From Spirochaetota bacterium (GTDB taxonomy: Bacteria > Spirochaetota > UBA4802 > JAFGJZ01), in contig JAFGRW010000061.1 of NCBI GenBank assembly GCA_016934935.1, forward strand, positions 1 to 64,000: 64,000 bases of DNA, read 5' to 3'. Positions 55,183 through 63,351 of the stretch are shown piece by piece. The position numbers and the translations under genes were made by a program. A model generated the notes under the pieces. That model ran no database searches. It was not told the DNA's origin and was given only the letters and a program-made list of their open reading frames with translations. Position 1 is the stretch's first letter; each line of letters opens with the position of its first letter.

Positions 55183-55858
55183 CTTCTCTGCTCCTGACAA
55201 GAAAATAAAATCTTATATAGGCCAATGCCACCACAGAAATGGAGTAGAGTACTCCGAATCCGGCTATTGCAAGACCTGCAGCAACAACTGCAAAACTTGC
55301 TGCAATAAAAATGATTATTCGAAAAACATATCCACGGCTTAAAGATAAACTTTTAAAAAGCAGCTCCTCAAAAGAGTCATCAAAATCGACAAAAAGAATC
55401 GGTAAGAAGAAATTTCTGACAAGAAACCATAAAAAAAACAAAGTACCAGTTCCAACACGAATCTTCTCTTCCAGATTATACTCGTTAAAAGAAAAAACCG
55501 GAATTATTATCATATAATAGACAATCAGTAAAACAAACCCCAGTTTGGAAAAATTTGAGAACCATCTAAACCCCATATATATCTGGTTAAGCCTAACGGT
55601 AACTCCCTTGTAGTAGGAAAGATAGTAATACACCGCCCCGGCAAAAAGGTAAGATATAAATGGAAACGATATGGTTATAGCCAAAAGTTCCTGTAACCTA
55701 CGGTCATAAGTGATTTTAATACCGGCTGCAGCAGCACAATAGGACACAAAAAATATGACAGAAAGCAGAAGAAGATTTACTCTTAAAAGAGAAAGTATGT
55801 TTCTGTTAGTAAGAATCGCTGCTGACAAAAAAAGGCGTAAAACATTAATTTTTTTCAT
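55154..55858 (-). CDS. Hypothetical membrane protein
   Basis: A 234-residue polytopic protein with about six hydrophobic segments, starting LRLFLSAAILTNRNILSLLRVNLLLLSVIFF. I do not recognise it. The ATG at 55858 has AAAGG seven bases before it; the frame also opens at ATG 55903. It overlaps tadA by 14 bases and the PilZ protein gene by 29 bases, and its topology is compatible with a partner of the PilZ protein. Confidence 0.65.
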   Translation of the reverse strand: MKKINVLRLFLSAAILTNRNILSLLRVNLLLLSVIFFVSYCAAAAGIKITYDRRLQELLAITISFPFISYLFAGAVYYYLSYYKGVTVRLNQIYMGFRWFSNFSKLGFVLLIVYYMIIIPVFSFNEYNLEEKIRVGTGTLFFLWFLVRNFFLPILFVDFDDSFEELLFKSLSLSRGYVFRIIIFIAASFAVVAAGLAIAGFGVLYSISVVALAYIRFYFLVRSREDEKIKIHSL

Positions 55859-56318
55859 CACGTAACCTTTTAAAAAAATCTTTAAGGAGCAATGACGAAT
55901 CATGTTCCAGCATTCCTTTATGAATCACAGGAACATGGTTATATTGATCATTACCGCAAATGTTAAATACTGTTCCACAAGCACCATATTTTTCGTCTGA
56001 AGCACCAAAATATATCTCTGCAATCCTGGCATGAATTATCGCACCGGCACACATGGTACACGGCTCTTTTGTTACATAGAGGGAGCAACCAATAAGTCTC
56101 TCGTTGTTTAAATTTTCACATGCCCCCTCTATCGCAATAATCTCGGCATGTCTTGTGGGATTATTCCGGGTACGGTTGCAATTTGCTCCACGCCCGATAA
56201 TTATATCATCTTTGACTATTACGGCACCAATAGGTATTTCACCATTTTCACCCGCCTGCGAAGCAAGGACAAGTGCCTCACGCATAAATTTATTTTTATC
56301 ACATTTATCCATATCCAA
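55845..56318 (-). CDS. tadA: tRNA-specific adenosine deaminase
   Basis: A 157-residue deaminase that makes inosine at the wobble base of tRNA-Arg. The catalytic HAEIIAIEGA holds the zinc His and the proton-shuttle Glu; the second half of the zinc site is EPCTMCAGAIIHARI. The C-terminal region FGASDEKYGACGTVFNIC is the family's. It overlaps the following membrane-protein gene by 14 bases, so it opens this chain of overlapping genes. Confidence 0.93.
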   Translation of the reverse strand: MDMDKCDKNKFMREALVLASQAGENGEIPIGAVIVKDDIIIGRGANCNRTRNNPTRHAEIIAIEGACENLNNERLIGCSLYVTKEPCTMCAGAIIHARIAEIYFGASDEKYGACGTVFNICGNDQYNHVPVIHKGMLEHDSSLLLKDFFKRLRDEKN

Positions 56319-56609
56319 ACCAATTATTATTAATCATAGAAAACATATAAGAACAGTATTTTTATTTAAAAAGAGCTGTATGTTGCAATATCTTCGAAAC
56401 AGTCAATAACTCAGCAGTCCATATTCGACAATAAACAGATTTTCTCGTTTAAATTAATAAAAATATTCCAGATATCCACATAGTCACTATTCTAAATATT
56501 TTAATAATTCAAATAACGATACAATCAGCTCCGTTCAGAAACAATTTAAGATAAAATAATGATTAAGAACTGTTTTGTCAACTTTGTAATTCGATTAGAA
56601 ATGCAGCAA

Positions 56610-56753
56610 TTTTACAAGAGGTAGTTTTTCGGGCTATCGCCCGAAACCGCATAAAACTTCCACTCTAAAGACAGTGAAAGTTTTACAACATGGTAGTTTT
56701 TCGGGCTCGCCGCCCGAAACCGCATAAAACTTCCACTCTAAAGACAGTGAAAG
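56610..56753. repeat. Tandem pair of 71/73-base double-hairpin units
   Basis: Two direct copies (56610-56680 and 56681-56753) each hold two hairpins: TTTCGGGC-loop-GCCCGAAA and a TAAAACTT-C-CACT/AGTG-A-AAGTTTTA stem. The copies are identical except in the first loop (TATC versus TCGCC) and near the start. They lie just downstream of the receptor gene on its strand. The remainder of the 450-base gap (56319-56609) is AT-rich and shows nothing else. Confidence 0.85.
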
Positions 56754-56768
56754 TTTTATGCTAACTGA

Positions 56769-59222
56769 TCAGAATGAAATTTCTACTCCCATGTTCGGGA
56801 TGGTTCCTATCCCTTCGTCTTTCAGATCTTTTGGGTTACTTTTTGAATATGGTTTATTGTAATAATATGTATAAGTGTATGTATCATTAAACATGCTCAG
56901 CACATCCACAACCTCAATATACCATTTAACGTTGCCCCATTTATACTTTGCATTATAGGTATAACGAATATCAAGCTGAAATTCAGGAGTATTATGTTCG
57001 GTATATGGTTCATCAGAATAAACAGGGACATGTCTCTCTTTATCCTCCCCTTTCTCGGCCATATACTCCTTATATTCCTCGTCTTCGACACTACCGATAA
57101 TACGAGTGTATGGATGTGAAGTATAAAATTGAAACTGTGCCGAAAACAGGTGATTACCCATCTTATATCCTGTCATCAGTTTAATCGCATGCTTCTGCTC
57201 ATAAGGTGAAGTATACCAGATCTCTCCTTTCCCGGTCTTATCGACACTTATTGGTACATTATCGCGTTCTTCCGATTGGGTAAAGGTATAACTGATCCAT
57301 CCAAAATAATCATTAACATTTGCAAGGGCATCCTTCTTGAGCATGATTTCCGCACCGATTGTCTTTTTTTCTCCCGTATTTTTGACAGGTACCAACTTTC
57401 CATCAACTTCATGAGGCCAGTCACGAAGCATATCATAGTAGTAATTGTAAAATCCCTCTACTGATAAAGTATATAGACCCAGTTCCTGTTTTACACCCAA
57501 TACGTTTTGCAAAGATCTTTCCGGCTTCACTTCTTTGCCCATATTGGCGAATTCTGTGTTCATATTAAACATATAGGGATTCACCTGAACAAACTCGTGA
57601 TATAATCCGGACGCAACAGATACTGTAGTGCGTGATGGAAACTCATACTTAACAAGACCTCTAGGATCAGCAACAAAAGACTCCGCCCGATCCAGATATT
57701 CAAGGCGAACCTGCGGAATAACAGTTAAACCACCAAATGTCAGGCTATTTGAAAGATGTCCATGAAAAAGATTGTTAGTATATGTTTTATCGACTTCTGT
57801 TCTGTAAAACAAAGAATCTTCCTTAAGATAATCGATCTCACCCGATTCAGGTAGCTCCCGCATCAATACTACATCACCTTCTTGTGAAAATCTGTAATGT
57901 GTGTATCCGGCAGACACGGCAAGCTGCCCCATTCCTTCCATATAATCAAAGAACAGCTCATCCTTGATGCCAAACTCATACGGCATTGTTCTCATCTTAA
58001 TATCACGAAAAGCATCCGCTACAAGATCATGATTTAAACCAAAATTATTTATATAGGTAGGCAGAGCAGAGTATCCTGTTAGACGATTTGTTACCTTCCC
58101 GGTTGTATACTTATGAACAGCCATCTGGTTATTAAACATCTGGTCTGTATCAAGCTCAGCACCATGTATAAGGGGATCCATTGTATCATCCATAAAATTA
58201 CTCGACAAACGGACATCCCACCAATCCTTGGCCCCCATCGCCATAAGAGTTAGTGAATTACGGCTGTTAAAATAGTGTTTATACTTTATCTGATAATCCC
58301 AGTAATTAGGAACCTGATCCAGCTCTTCACCTTGTATCAGTTCATATATAATCGGAACAAACAGGCTAAGATAACCAACACGACCCGCTACGATAAAATA
58401 TCCGTTTCTCTCTTTTTTAAGCTGACCATTCTGATAAGTATTGGAATATGTCGGAGTCCAGATTGCGGAAGTTCCGCTAAGCAGGTTCATCTCGACTACT
58501 CCTCCAAACTCCTCAACTTTATCGAGAGTATTTATCTGTATAACCGAGCCCATAGCGCCGTTAAATTCCGCGGGATGAGCCGACGAATAGAGATCGATTG
58601 TCGATATCAGAGGATTTGCCACGACTGCATGCAGTCCGAAAAAGTGCTGTGGATATTGTATTGGAACACCATCCACAAAAAACCTGTTTGAATTGGGCTC
58701 CATACCGCGTACAGTCATCTGTCCGTACATATTAGAGCCACCGCCACCGCCGCCGGAATATCTTGTTACACCCGGAAGCGAAGTAAGAGCACTCACTGAA
58801 TCTCCCAGAGTAGCCGGAACTGCATTCAGCTCTTCAACAGTCATCGATCTTCTTGAAAGATCCTGCTTACGATCGCCCCTTATGGTTACTCCAGCGCCAG
58901 CAATAGACATCGGCTGCAATGTAACGTTATGTACAGTAATACCTCTCACGTCAACTGTCTGCCGGGAAGGCTTCAGCCCATCAACTCTGATCTCTACAGT
59001 AAAACTGCCATTATTGGGCAGCGCGATATCATAAGTGCCGTCAGATCCAATCATACCGCGCCTTTGTGCTTCGAAAATGATTACCATTCCAAAATCCACC
59101 GGAGCGCCTGTTACAGCACTTTTTACCGAACCTGTTAAACGGGGTGCCCCTTGCGCCAACAGGCTGGCAGAGCCGCTCATGGCAAGAGCAATCAATATAT
59201 TTTTTAAAATAAATCTTTTCAT
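56769..59222 (-). CDS. TonB-dependent outer-membrane receptor
   Basis: An 817-residue receptor. A signal peptide (MKRFILKNILIALAMSGSASLLA) precedes a carboxypeptidase-regulatory-like domain (about 28-110), a plug (SRRSMTVEELNAVPATLGDSVSALTSLPGV..., with a GGGGGG run near 155) and a 22-strand-type barrel ending GVEISF. The substrate is not evident: there is no siderophore or vitamin-specific neighbour. The upstream gap of 119 bases separates it from tonB, but all five genes face one way. The C-terminal Phe fits BAM recognition. Confidence 0.93.
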   Translation of the reverse strand: MKRFILKNILIALAMSGSASLLAQGAPRLTGSVKSAVTGAPVDFGMVIIFEAQRRGMIGSDGTYDIALPNNGSFTVEIRVDGLKPSRQTVDVRGITVHNVTLQPMSIAGAGVTIRGDRKQDLSRRSMTVEELNAVPATLGDSVSALTSLPGVTRYSGGGGGGSNMYGQMTVRGMEPNSNRFFVDGVPIQYPQHFFGLHAVVANPLISTIDLYSSAHPAEFNGAMGSVIQINTLDKVEEFGGVVEMNLLSGTSAIWTPTYSNTYQNGQLKKERNGYFIVAGRVGYLSLFVPIIYELIQGEELDQVPNYWDYQIKYKHYFNSRNSLTLMAMGAKDWWDVRLSSNFMDDTMDPLIHGAELDTDQMFNNQMAVHKYTTGKVTNRLTGYSALPTYINNFGLNHDLVADAFRDIKMRTMPYEFGIKDELFFDYMEGMGQLAVSAGYTHYRFSQEGDVVLMRELPESGEIDYLKEDSLFYRTEVDKTYTNNLFHGHLSNSLTFGGLTVIPQVRLEYLDRAESFVADPRGLVKYEFPSRTTVSVASGLYHEFVQVNPYMFNMNTEFANMGKEVKPERSLQNVLGVKQELGLYTLSVEGFYNYYYDMLRDWPHEVDGKLVPVKNTGEKKTIGAEIMLKKDALANVNDYFGWISYTFTQSEERDNVPISVDKTGKGEIWYTSPYEQKHAIKLMTGYKMGNHLFSAQFQFYTSHPYTRIIGSVEDEEYKEYMAEKGEDKERHVPVYSDEPYTEHNTPEFQLDIRYTYNAKYKWGNVKWYIEVVDVLSMFNDTYTYTYYYNKPYSKSNPKDLKDEGIGTIPNMGVEISF

Positions 59223-59341
59223 AGCAATTCTCCAGACAAATCCATTGGGTACAACAATTCTAAAAATACTTTCAGGATCATTTTTCGTTTACGTTCTAGC
59301 ATGTAACTTGTAAAACATATAATGTGCGAAATTTTCAGCAA

Positions 59342-59971
59342 CTACTCAAGCTCAAAAGTAACCGGCAACTGCATCAAAACAGCTTTTTTTTCACCATTAA
59401 TAATTGCCGGTGTAAATCTTGCTGACATTAGAATCTTCTTTGTATCTCTGATAAAAGCACGCCGTATATCAGCTTTGATTTCTTCGGCAACCTCTTTACT
59501 GAAACGCACATGAAGGACATTGACACTGCGCACCTTTCCATCAGAATCTATCATTATTTCAGTATGCACCACAGCCTGAACATCATTATCCCTGGCTAGT
59601 GCCGGAAAAATTTTACGAAGCCTTCCCACTACCTTCGGAGGTGCTACATTTGGGTAAAAGGCAAGATCTACAGCTTTTTCATCGCTGACACCACTCGCTC
59701 TGTTAACTTTTTTTGAAGCAACCTCACCACCTTCTGTGGATATCTCCTGATCGACCTCCTGCTTGGGAGGCTGTACAAGTTCGATATCTACAAATTCAAT
59801 ATCACTCATTGGTACAACATCCGAGCTGAATACTTCTGAACCATTAGCTTTAAACAGTACATAACCCATAAATACCAAAGAGAGAACAAAAGCAAAAAGA
59901 TATGGATGTCTCTCGTCTATATTTCTGATTACCTGTATAAAGCTTATATTTTTTTTTACTATATCTGTCAT
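59342..59971 (-). CDS. TonB-like energy transducer
   Basis: A 209-residue protein. A single membrane helix lies at about 23-41 (HPYLFAFVLSLVFMGYVLF), followed by a short linker without the long Pro-rich segment of E. coli TonB, and a C-terminal TonB domain (HTEIMIDSDGKVRSVNVLHVRF... MQLPVTFELE). It links ExbB/ExbD to the receptor. It starts three bases from the ExbD stop codon. Confidence 0.88.
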   Translation of the reverse strand: MTDIVKKNISFIQVIRNIDERHPYLFAFVLSLVFMGYVLFKANGSEVFSSDVVPMSDIEFVDIELVQPPKQEVDQEISTEGGEVASKKVNRASGVSDEKAVDLAFYPNVAPPKVVGRLRKIFPALARDNDVQAVVHTEIMIDSDGKVRSVNVLHVRFSKEVAEEIKADIRRAFIRDTKKILMSARFTPAIINGEKKAVLMQLPVTFELE

Positions 59972-59974
59972 TTT

Positions 59975-60373
59975 TTATTCCCGTGGCTGCGACATAAAAA
60001 CCACATTTAAAAATTCTTTTTCTTTTAATATATTCAAGACCGAGGCCACCTGCCCGTAATTGAGATCTTTGTCGGCAGTAATAGAAATTGTACGGTCCTT
60101 TTCGCCGGCCCGCATACCAAGCTGATCACGAAGCTGCTCTCCGGTAACATATTCACCGTCAAGATACACAGCACCATCCGAGCCAATAGTAAGATAAAAT
60201 GTATCCTGTTCGGCTCCTTTGGCATCTGCTACAGGAAGCTCTACGTCTACCCCTTTTGGCGGCTCGGATGTTGTTGTAGCCATGAAAAAAACAAGCAATA
60301 GAAGAGCCATATCGGCCATGGCGGAACCGATGGATGCGTATTTAATTTTCTTTAAAAACGATTCCCTTTTCAT
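59975..60373 (-). CDS. ExbD-type proton channel subunit (first copy downstream)
   Basis: A 132-residue protein with one membrane helix. SIGSAMADMALLLLVFFMATTT carries the essential Asp, and a periplasmic domain (about 50-130) follows: TFYLTIGSDGAVYLDGEYVTGEQLRDQLG. It forms the proton channel with ExbB. Its start overlaps the stop of the second ExbD gene in TAATG, so the two are translationally coupled. ExbD/TolR family; TonB context favours ExbD. Confidence 0.92.
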   Translation of the reverse strand: MKRESFLKKIKYASIGSAMADMALLLLVFFMATTTSEPPKGVDVELPVADAKGAEQDTFYLTIGSDGAVYLDGEYVTGEQLRDQLGMRAGEKDRTISITADKDLNYGQVASVLNILKEKEFLNVVFMSQPRE

Positions 60374-60840
60374 TATTTTTTTTCCTCTGCCGATTTTCCT
60401 GTCTCTTTAACACTCACTTTCTTAACACCGTTTTTTTGCACAAGAGAGAGAGTATCCACAAGCCGGTTATATTTAATATTGTCTTCCATATAAACAAGAG
60501 CAATCACATCACTGTTTTCTTTCACACGATCCTGTACAATTTTTTCAAACTCTTCTCTATCAACCAGTTTACCGTCATACATATATCCGGCGGCTCGGGG
60601 AGAAACTTCTATCAGCAGCTCTTTTTCGACCATCTGAGAACCGGCTTTTGGTGAAGGCAGTGTAAAAAAAAGCCCCTGCCTCAGTATAAAAGAACTTGTT
60701 ACAATAAAGAATATCAGTAATAAAAAGGCTATATCACCCATTGACGATGCTTCGAACTGTTTTTCTTCCCTTCGCAAAACCGCTTTTTTTCTGATTTTCA
60801 AAATACGGTTAATAATTACCTGTTTATTTTGAGTTATCAT
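60373..60840 (-). CDS. ExbD-type proton channel subunit (second copy)
   Basis: A 155-residue protein like its neighbour, with the membrane helix ASSMGDIAFLLLIFFIVTSS carrying the Asp, and a periplasmic domain ending in a charged tail (VKETGKSAEEKK). Two ExbD genes in tandem are common in bacteria with dedicated TonB systems. It lies 11 bases downstream of exbB and is coupled to the next exbD. Confidence 0.92.
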   Translation of the reverse strand: MITQNKQVIINRILKIRKKAVLRREEKQFEASSMGDIAFLLLIFFIVTSSFILRQGLFFTLPSPKAGSQMVEKELLIEVSPRAAGYMYDGKLVDREEFEKIVQDRVKENSDVIALVYMEDNIKYNRLVDTLSLVQKNGVKKVSVKETGKSAEEKK

Positions 60841-60851
60841 ATTATATTCCT

Positions 60852-61481
60852 CTACGCATCCAGCTTTGAAGAGATTGACGGTTTGTTTTTTAAATTATCC
60901 GAGATATACTCTTCTGCCGCATTTTGGCGTAACTGTATAACGTGTACAAAAAAGTAGTATGCTGTTAGAGCAGGTGCCGCGACAAGTAGCCCTCCAGCAG
61001 TAGTTACCAGGGCAATCTGTATACCAACAGCTACGACCTTGGCATTTACTGTTGTTGCAGCCGCAATTGCTCCAAACGCGTTTATCATACCAAGTACAGT
61101 TCCCAAAAAACCGATTATTGGAGCAATATTACCTATACCCGATATAAGTGCCAGACCTTTCTCAAGAGAATTTGTATAGATATTCAGATTAGAACGCATA
61201 GCCTCTTCGATATCTTCGCGATACACAGATGTTACGCTTATCTTACCCTCTTCCAGAACAGCAATTACACGTTTGTTAGACCATGCTCCATTTCTAATAA
61301 AAAATATTACCCGCTCGACAATAACGGTCAAAACAACAAGCGCCAGAATCATTAGCGCAATCATTAGCGGTCCGCCCTGGCGAACAGTTGAATAGAGGTT
61401 TGAACCCGATCCATCATCTGCTGCAACAAGAGTTACTGCAACAGCAACAAGAACAAAAAAACCTGTGATTATCTTTTTCAC
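60852..61481 (-). CDS. ExbB/MotA/TolQ-type channel protein
   Basis: A 209-residue membrane protein opening with a hydrophobic segment, then three membrane helices of the MotA/TolQ/ExbB family. GGPLMIALMILALVVLTVIVERVIFF and PIIGFLGTVLGMINAFGAIA carry the family core. It powers TonB with the two ExbD proteins. It starts with GTG (61481), preceded by GAGGG. A palindromic repeat lies 70-150 bases upstream. Confidence 0.92.
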   Translation of the reverse strand: MKKIITGFFVLVAVAVTLVAADDGSGSNLYSTVRQGGPLMIALMILALVVLTVIVERVIFFIRNGAWSNKRVIAVLEEGKISVTSVYREDIEEAMRSNLNIYTNSLEKGLALISGIGNIAPIIGFLGTVLGMINAFGAIAAATTVNAKVVAVGIQIALVTTAGGLLVAAPALTAYYFFVHVIQLRQNAAEEYISDNLKNKPSISSKLDA

Positions 61482-61550
61482 TTAAATACCCTCATGTTTG
61501 ATAGTTATTAGTTTAATATCCGAATCGCAATAAGAAGATGTTTATCATCA

Positions 61551-61629
61551 GGGAACTTCGAAAAATTACAATTTTTAGAAGGAATTTTTCGCAAGTTCCT
61601 TGAAAAAAAGTTAATTATTATAGGTTCCC
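61551..61629. repeat. Palindromic repeat with terminal inverted repeats (copy B)
   Basis: A 79-base element bounded by GGGAAC (61551-61556) and GTTCCC (61624-61629). It matches copy A (47171-47280) over the first 22 and last 50 bases but lacks the middle 29-base insert. The core GGAACTTCGAAAAATT pairs with AATTTTTCGCAAGTTCC. Both copies lie about 50-150 bases upstream of a minus-strand gene. Confidence 0.8.
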
Positions 61630-61694
61630 ATTATGCTTTTCAGACTCTTTTCATTAAACATCTGTTTGCAAAAAAGAGATACTTTTTTTTGATT

Positions 61695-61940
61695 TTAATC
61701 ACATCGATCACAACAGCTTTCATTATAATCTTCACACTTATCAAGACAGATATCCCTGCCTTCATTTTCGGAAACTTCATTGCAACTATCGATGCACACT
61801 CTGTATTCGGCGTTACAGGCTTCCATACAATCTCGATAGCTCTCCTCATCGTTTATGCAAGTAATGTAAAGCAAAAGTGGAGTAATAAGCAGAATTAACA
61901 ACAGAGATAATCTGTTGTCATGAATTATTGTTTTTCTCAT
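61695..61940 (-). CDS. Small secreted cysteine-rich protein with twin CX3C repeats
   Basis: An 81-residue protein. Residues 11-27 form a hydrophobic signal, possibly a weak lipobox at YITC (Cys 28). The mature part has two identical spacings: C-x3-C-x6-C-x3-C at 38-53 and again at 65-80, with an added Cys at 77. Paired CX3C motifs form disulfide-linked helical hairpins in several unrelated proteins. AAAGGA is seven bases upstream of the ATG. I do not know a family; a role in metal or redox chemistry is only a guess. Confidence 0.6.
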   Translation of the reverse strand: MRKTIIHDNRLSLLLILLITPLLLYITCINDEESYRDCMEACNAEYRVCIDSCNEVSENEGRDICLDKCEDYNESCCDRCD

Positions 61941-61992
61941 GACTATTTCCTTTATCCTTATAATTCTATTTCACAAAATTAAAACAGGTACA

Positions 61993-63276
61993 TTATAACG
62001 CCTTTATACGATCCCTGATTTTTGACCAGATACGTTTGCCTGTTGGATGGTCAAAACAGGCTGAATCATAAATAAGAGTCATGAACAACTTTCCATCGAA
62101 AGTAATGGCGCCAATTACACGCTCGCCTTTGGCAGCACTGAAAACAGGTCCGTATATCTCCTTAAGATAATATTCACCGTATTTACTTTCCAATCCGACA
62201 CGACCAAGATTCGAGAAGGAAAAATCATAGTTCATTGGAGTTCCACCTTCTTTCCGGTTTTCGTAAAAAAGCTCCGGGTCAGTGATTCCGTCAAGAAAAT
62301 AGGTCATGAAATTATAGTAACCGGCTAATGGTTTAAGACTGGCAATTTCTGAATGAAATGTATTCTTTATAGTGCGTGCTATCGCTTCAGTTTTCACTCC
62401 GGGTGAACAGTCACATTCAGCTGTTACAAGACCGTTAAAAAGGCCGAACATTTTATCCGCCCCGTCAACAAGCTGCGAACGAAAATTGATTGGGCTCTGA
62501 ATCGTACGTGTATAGCCCTCCTTCTCACCAAACTCATCGGCAAAACATTGCAATATCAGAGCACCCGCGTAGGCATGCACCGTAACTCCATTTTTTTTTG
62601 CGCCATCTATAAGCCTGGAGGTCTCATCTTCAGTAAACGATACTGTCTGCAACTCAAACGGCAATTTTGGAAACGGCACAGAAGGCTTTTCTTCAACTTC
62701 AAATTTTGTATAGCTTTTATCTGCGGCAAAAGGCGGCGGATCGAACTTTTTTATTTTATTCAGGTTATCAGGGCTTATAATCTTATGCAGCATTGGAGCC
62801 CAGTTATTTTCATCAGGTTCTAAAGCTTTTCTGAACGGATCTGCCAGAAACTTCAGCATCTCTTCCAGAAAAAGCAGAGCTCCGGCGCCATCACATACGG
62901 CATGATGAAAAACTGCGATTACATGATTGCTGTTTCCCGATCGCAGCAGAACAAATCTGGCCATGGGACCGGTTGAGTTATCAAAATGTCCCTGCAAAGC
63001 AGAAACAACCTCGTCTTTCCAGTCACCGCTGAAGTTATCCCTGATTATAAGCGGATAATCCGGAACATCTTCCGTCGTAATAAATTGACGTTTTTTCTCA
63101 TCCTTTTCGACCCTGACGGCTGATAAAGGGAACACCTTACCCGTTTTAACCAGCGCATCTTTCATTCTATCGTCTGTAAGGTTCCCCTCTATTTTTAAGC
63201 AAAAGGCGAAATACATTGGGCTCTTGTCACTATAATAAAACATAATTCTTTCATACGCAGAAGTTTCTCTTTTCAT
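61993..63276 (-). CDS. Condensation-domain-like acyltransferase, second paralogue
   Basis: A 427-residue relative of the protein at 8861-10114, with HHAVCDG near residue 123 as the catalytic motif and NYDFSFSNLGRVG late in the chain. The two share start, length and most landmark segments, including FRPYM/FRSQL-type and PVFSAAKGERVIG regions. It makes esters or amides from acyl thioesters in the wider superfamily; the substrate is unknown. It lies 75 bases from a MATE transporter gene in the same direction and could be linked to export of its product. Confidence 0.75.
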   Translation of the reverse strand: MKRETSAYERIMFYYSDKSPMYFAFCLKIEGNLTDDRMKDALVKTGKVFPLSAVRVEKDEKKRQFITTEDVPDYPLIIRDNFSGDWKDEVVSALQGHFDNSTGPMARFVLLRSGNSNHVIAVFHHAVCDGAGALLFLEEMLKFLADPFRKALEPDENNWAPMLHKIISPDNLNKIKKFDPPPFAADKSYTKFEVEEKPSVPFPKLPFELQTVSFTEDETSRLIDGAKKNGVTVHAYAGALILQCFADEFGEKEGYTRTIQSPINFRSQLVDGADKMFGLFNGLVTAECDCSPGVKTEAIARTIKNTFHSEIASLKPLAGYYNFMTYFLDGITDPELFYENRKEGGTPMNYDFSFSNLGRVGLESKYGEYYLKEIYGPVFSAAKGERVIGAITFDGKLFMTLIYDSACFDHPTGKRIWSKIRDRIKAL

Positions 63277-63351
63277 AATATTGCTCCAAAATATCGATTT
63301 ATAATCAAAAAAATTGCAAAAAATAAATTTGCGGGATCCTCTAATAATTTA

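Noticed and set aside
56610-56753. CRISPR array
   Set aside because: Only two units, each internally palindromic with two hairpins, no spacers of unique sequence and no cas genes.
61689-61898. Plus-strand frame opposite the Cys-rich protein
   Set aside because: The minus-strand frame has a signal peptide, a good ribosome-binding site and regular Cys spacing; the plus frame has neither.
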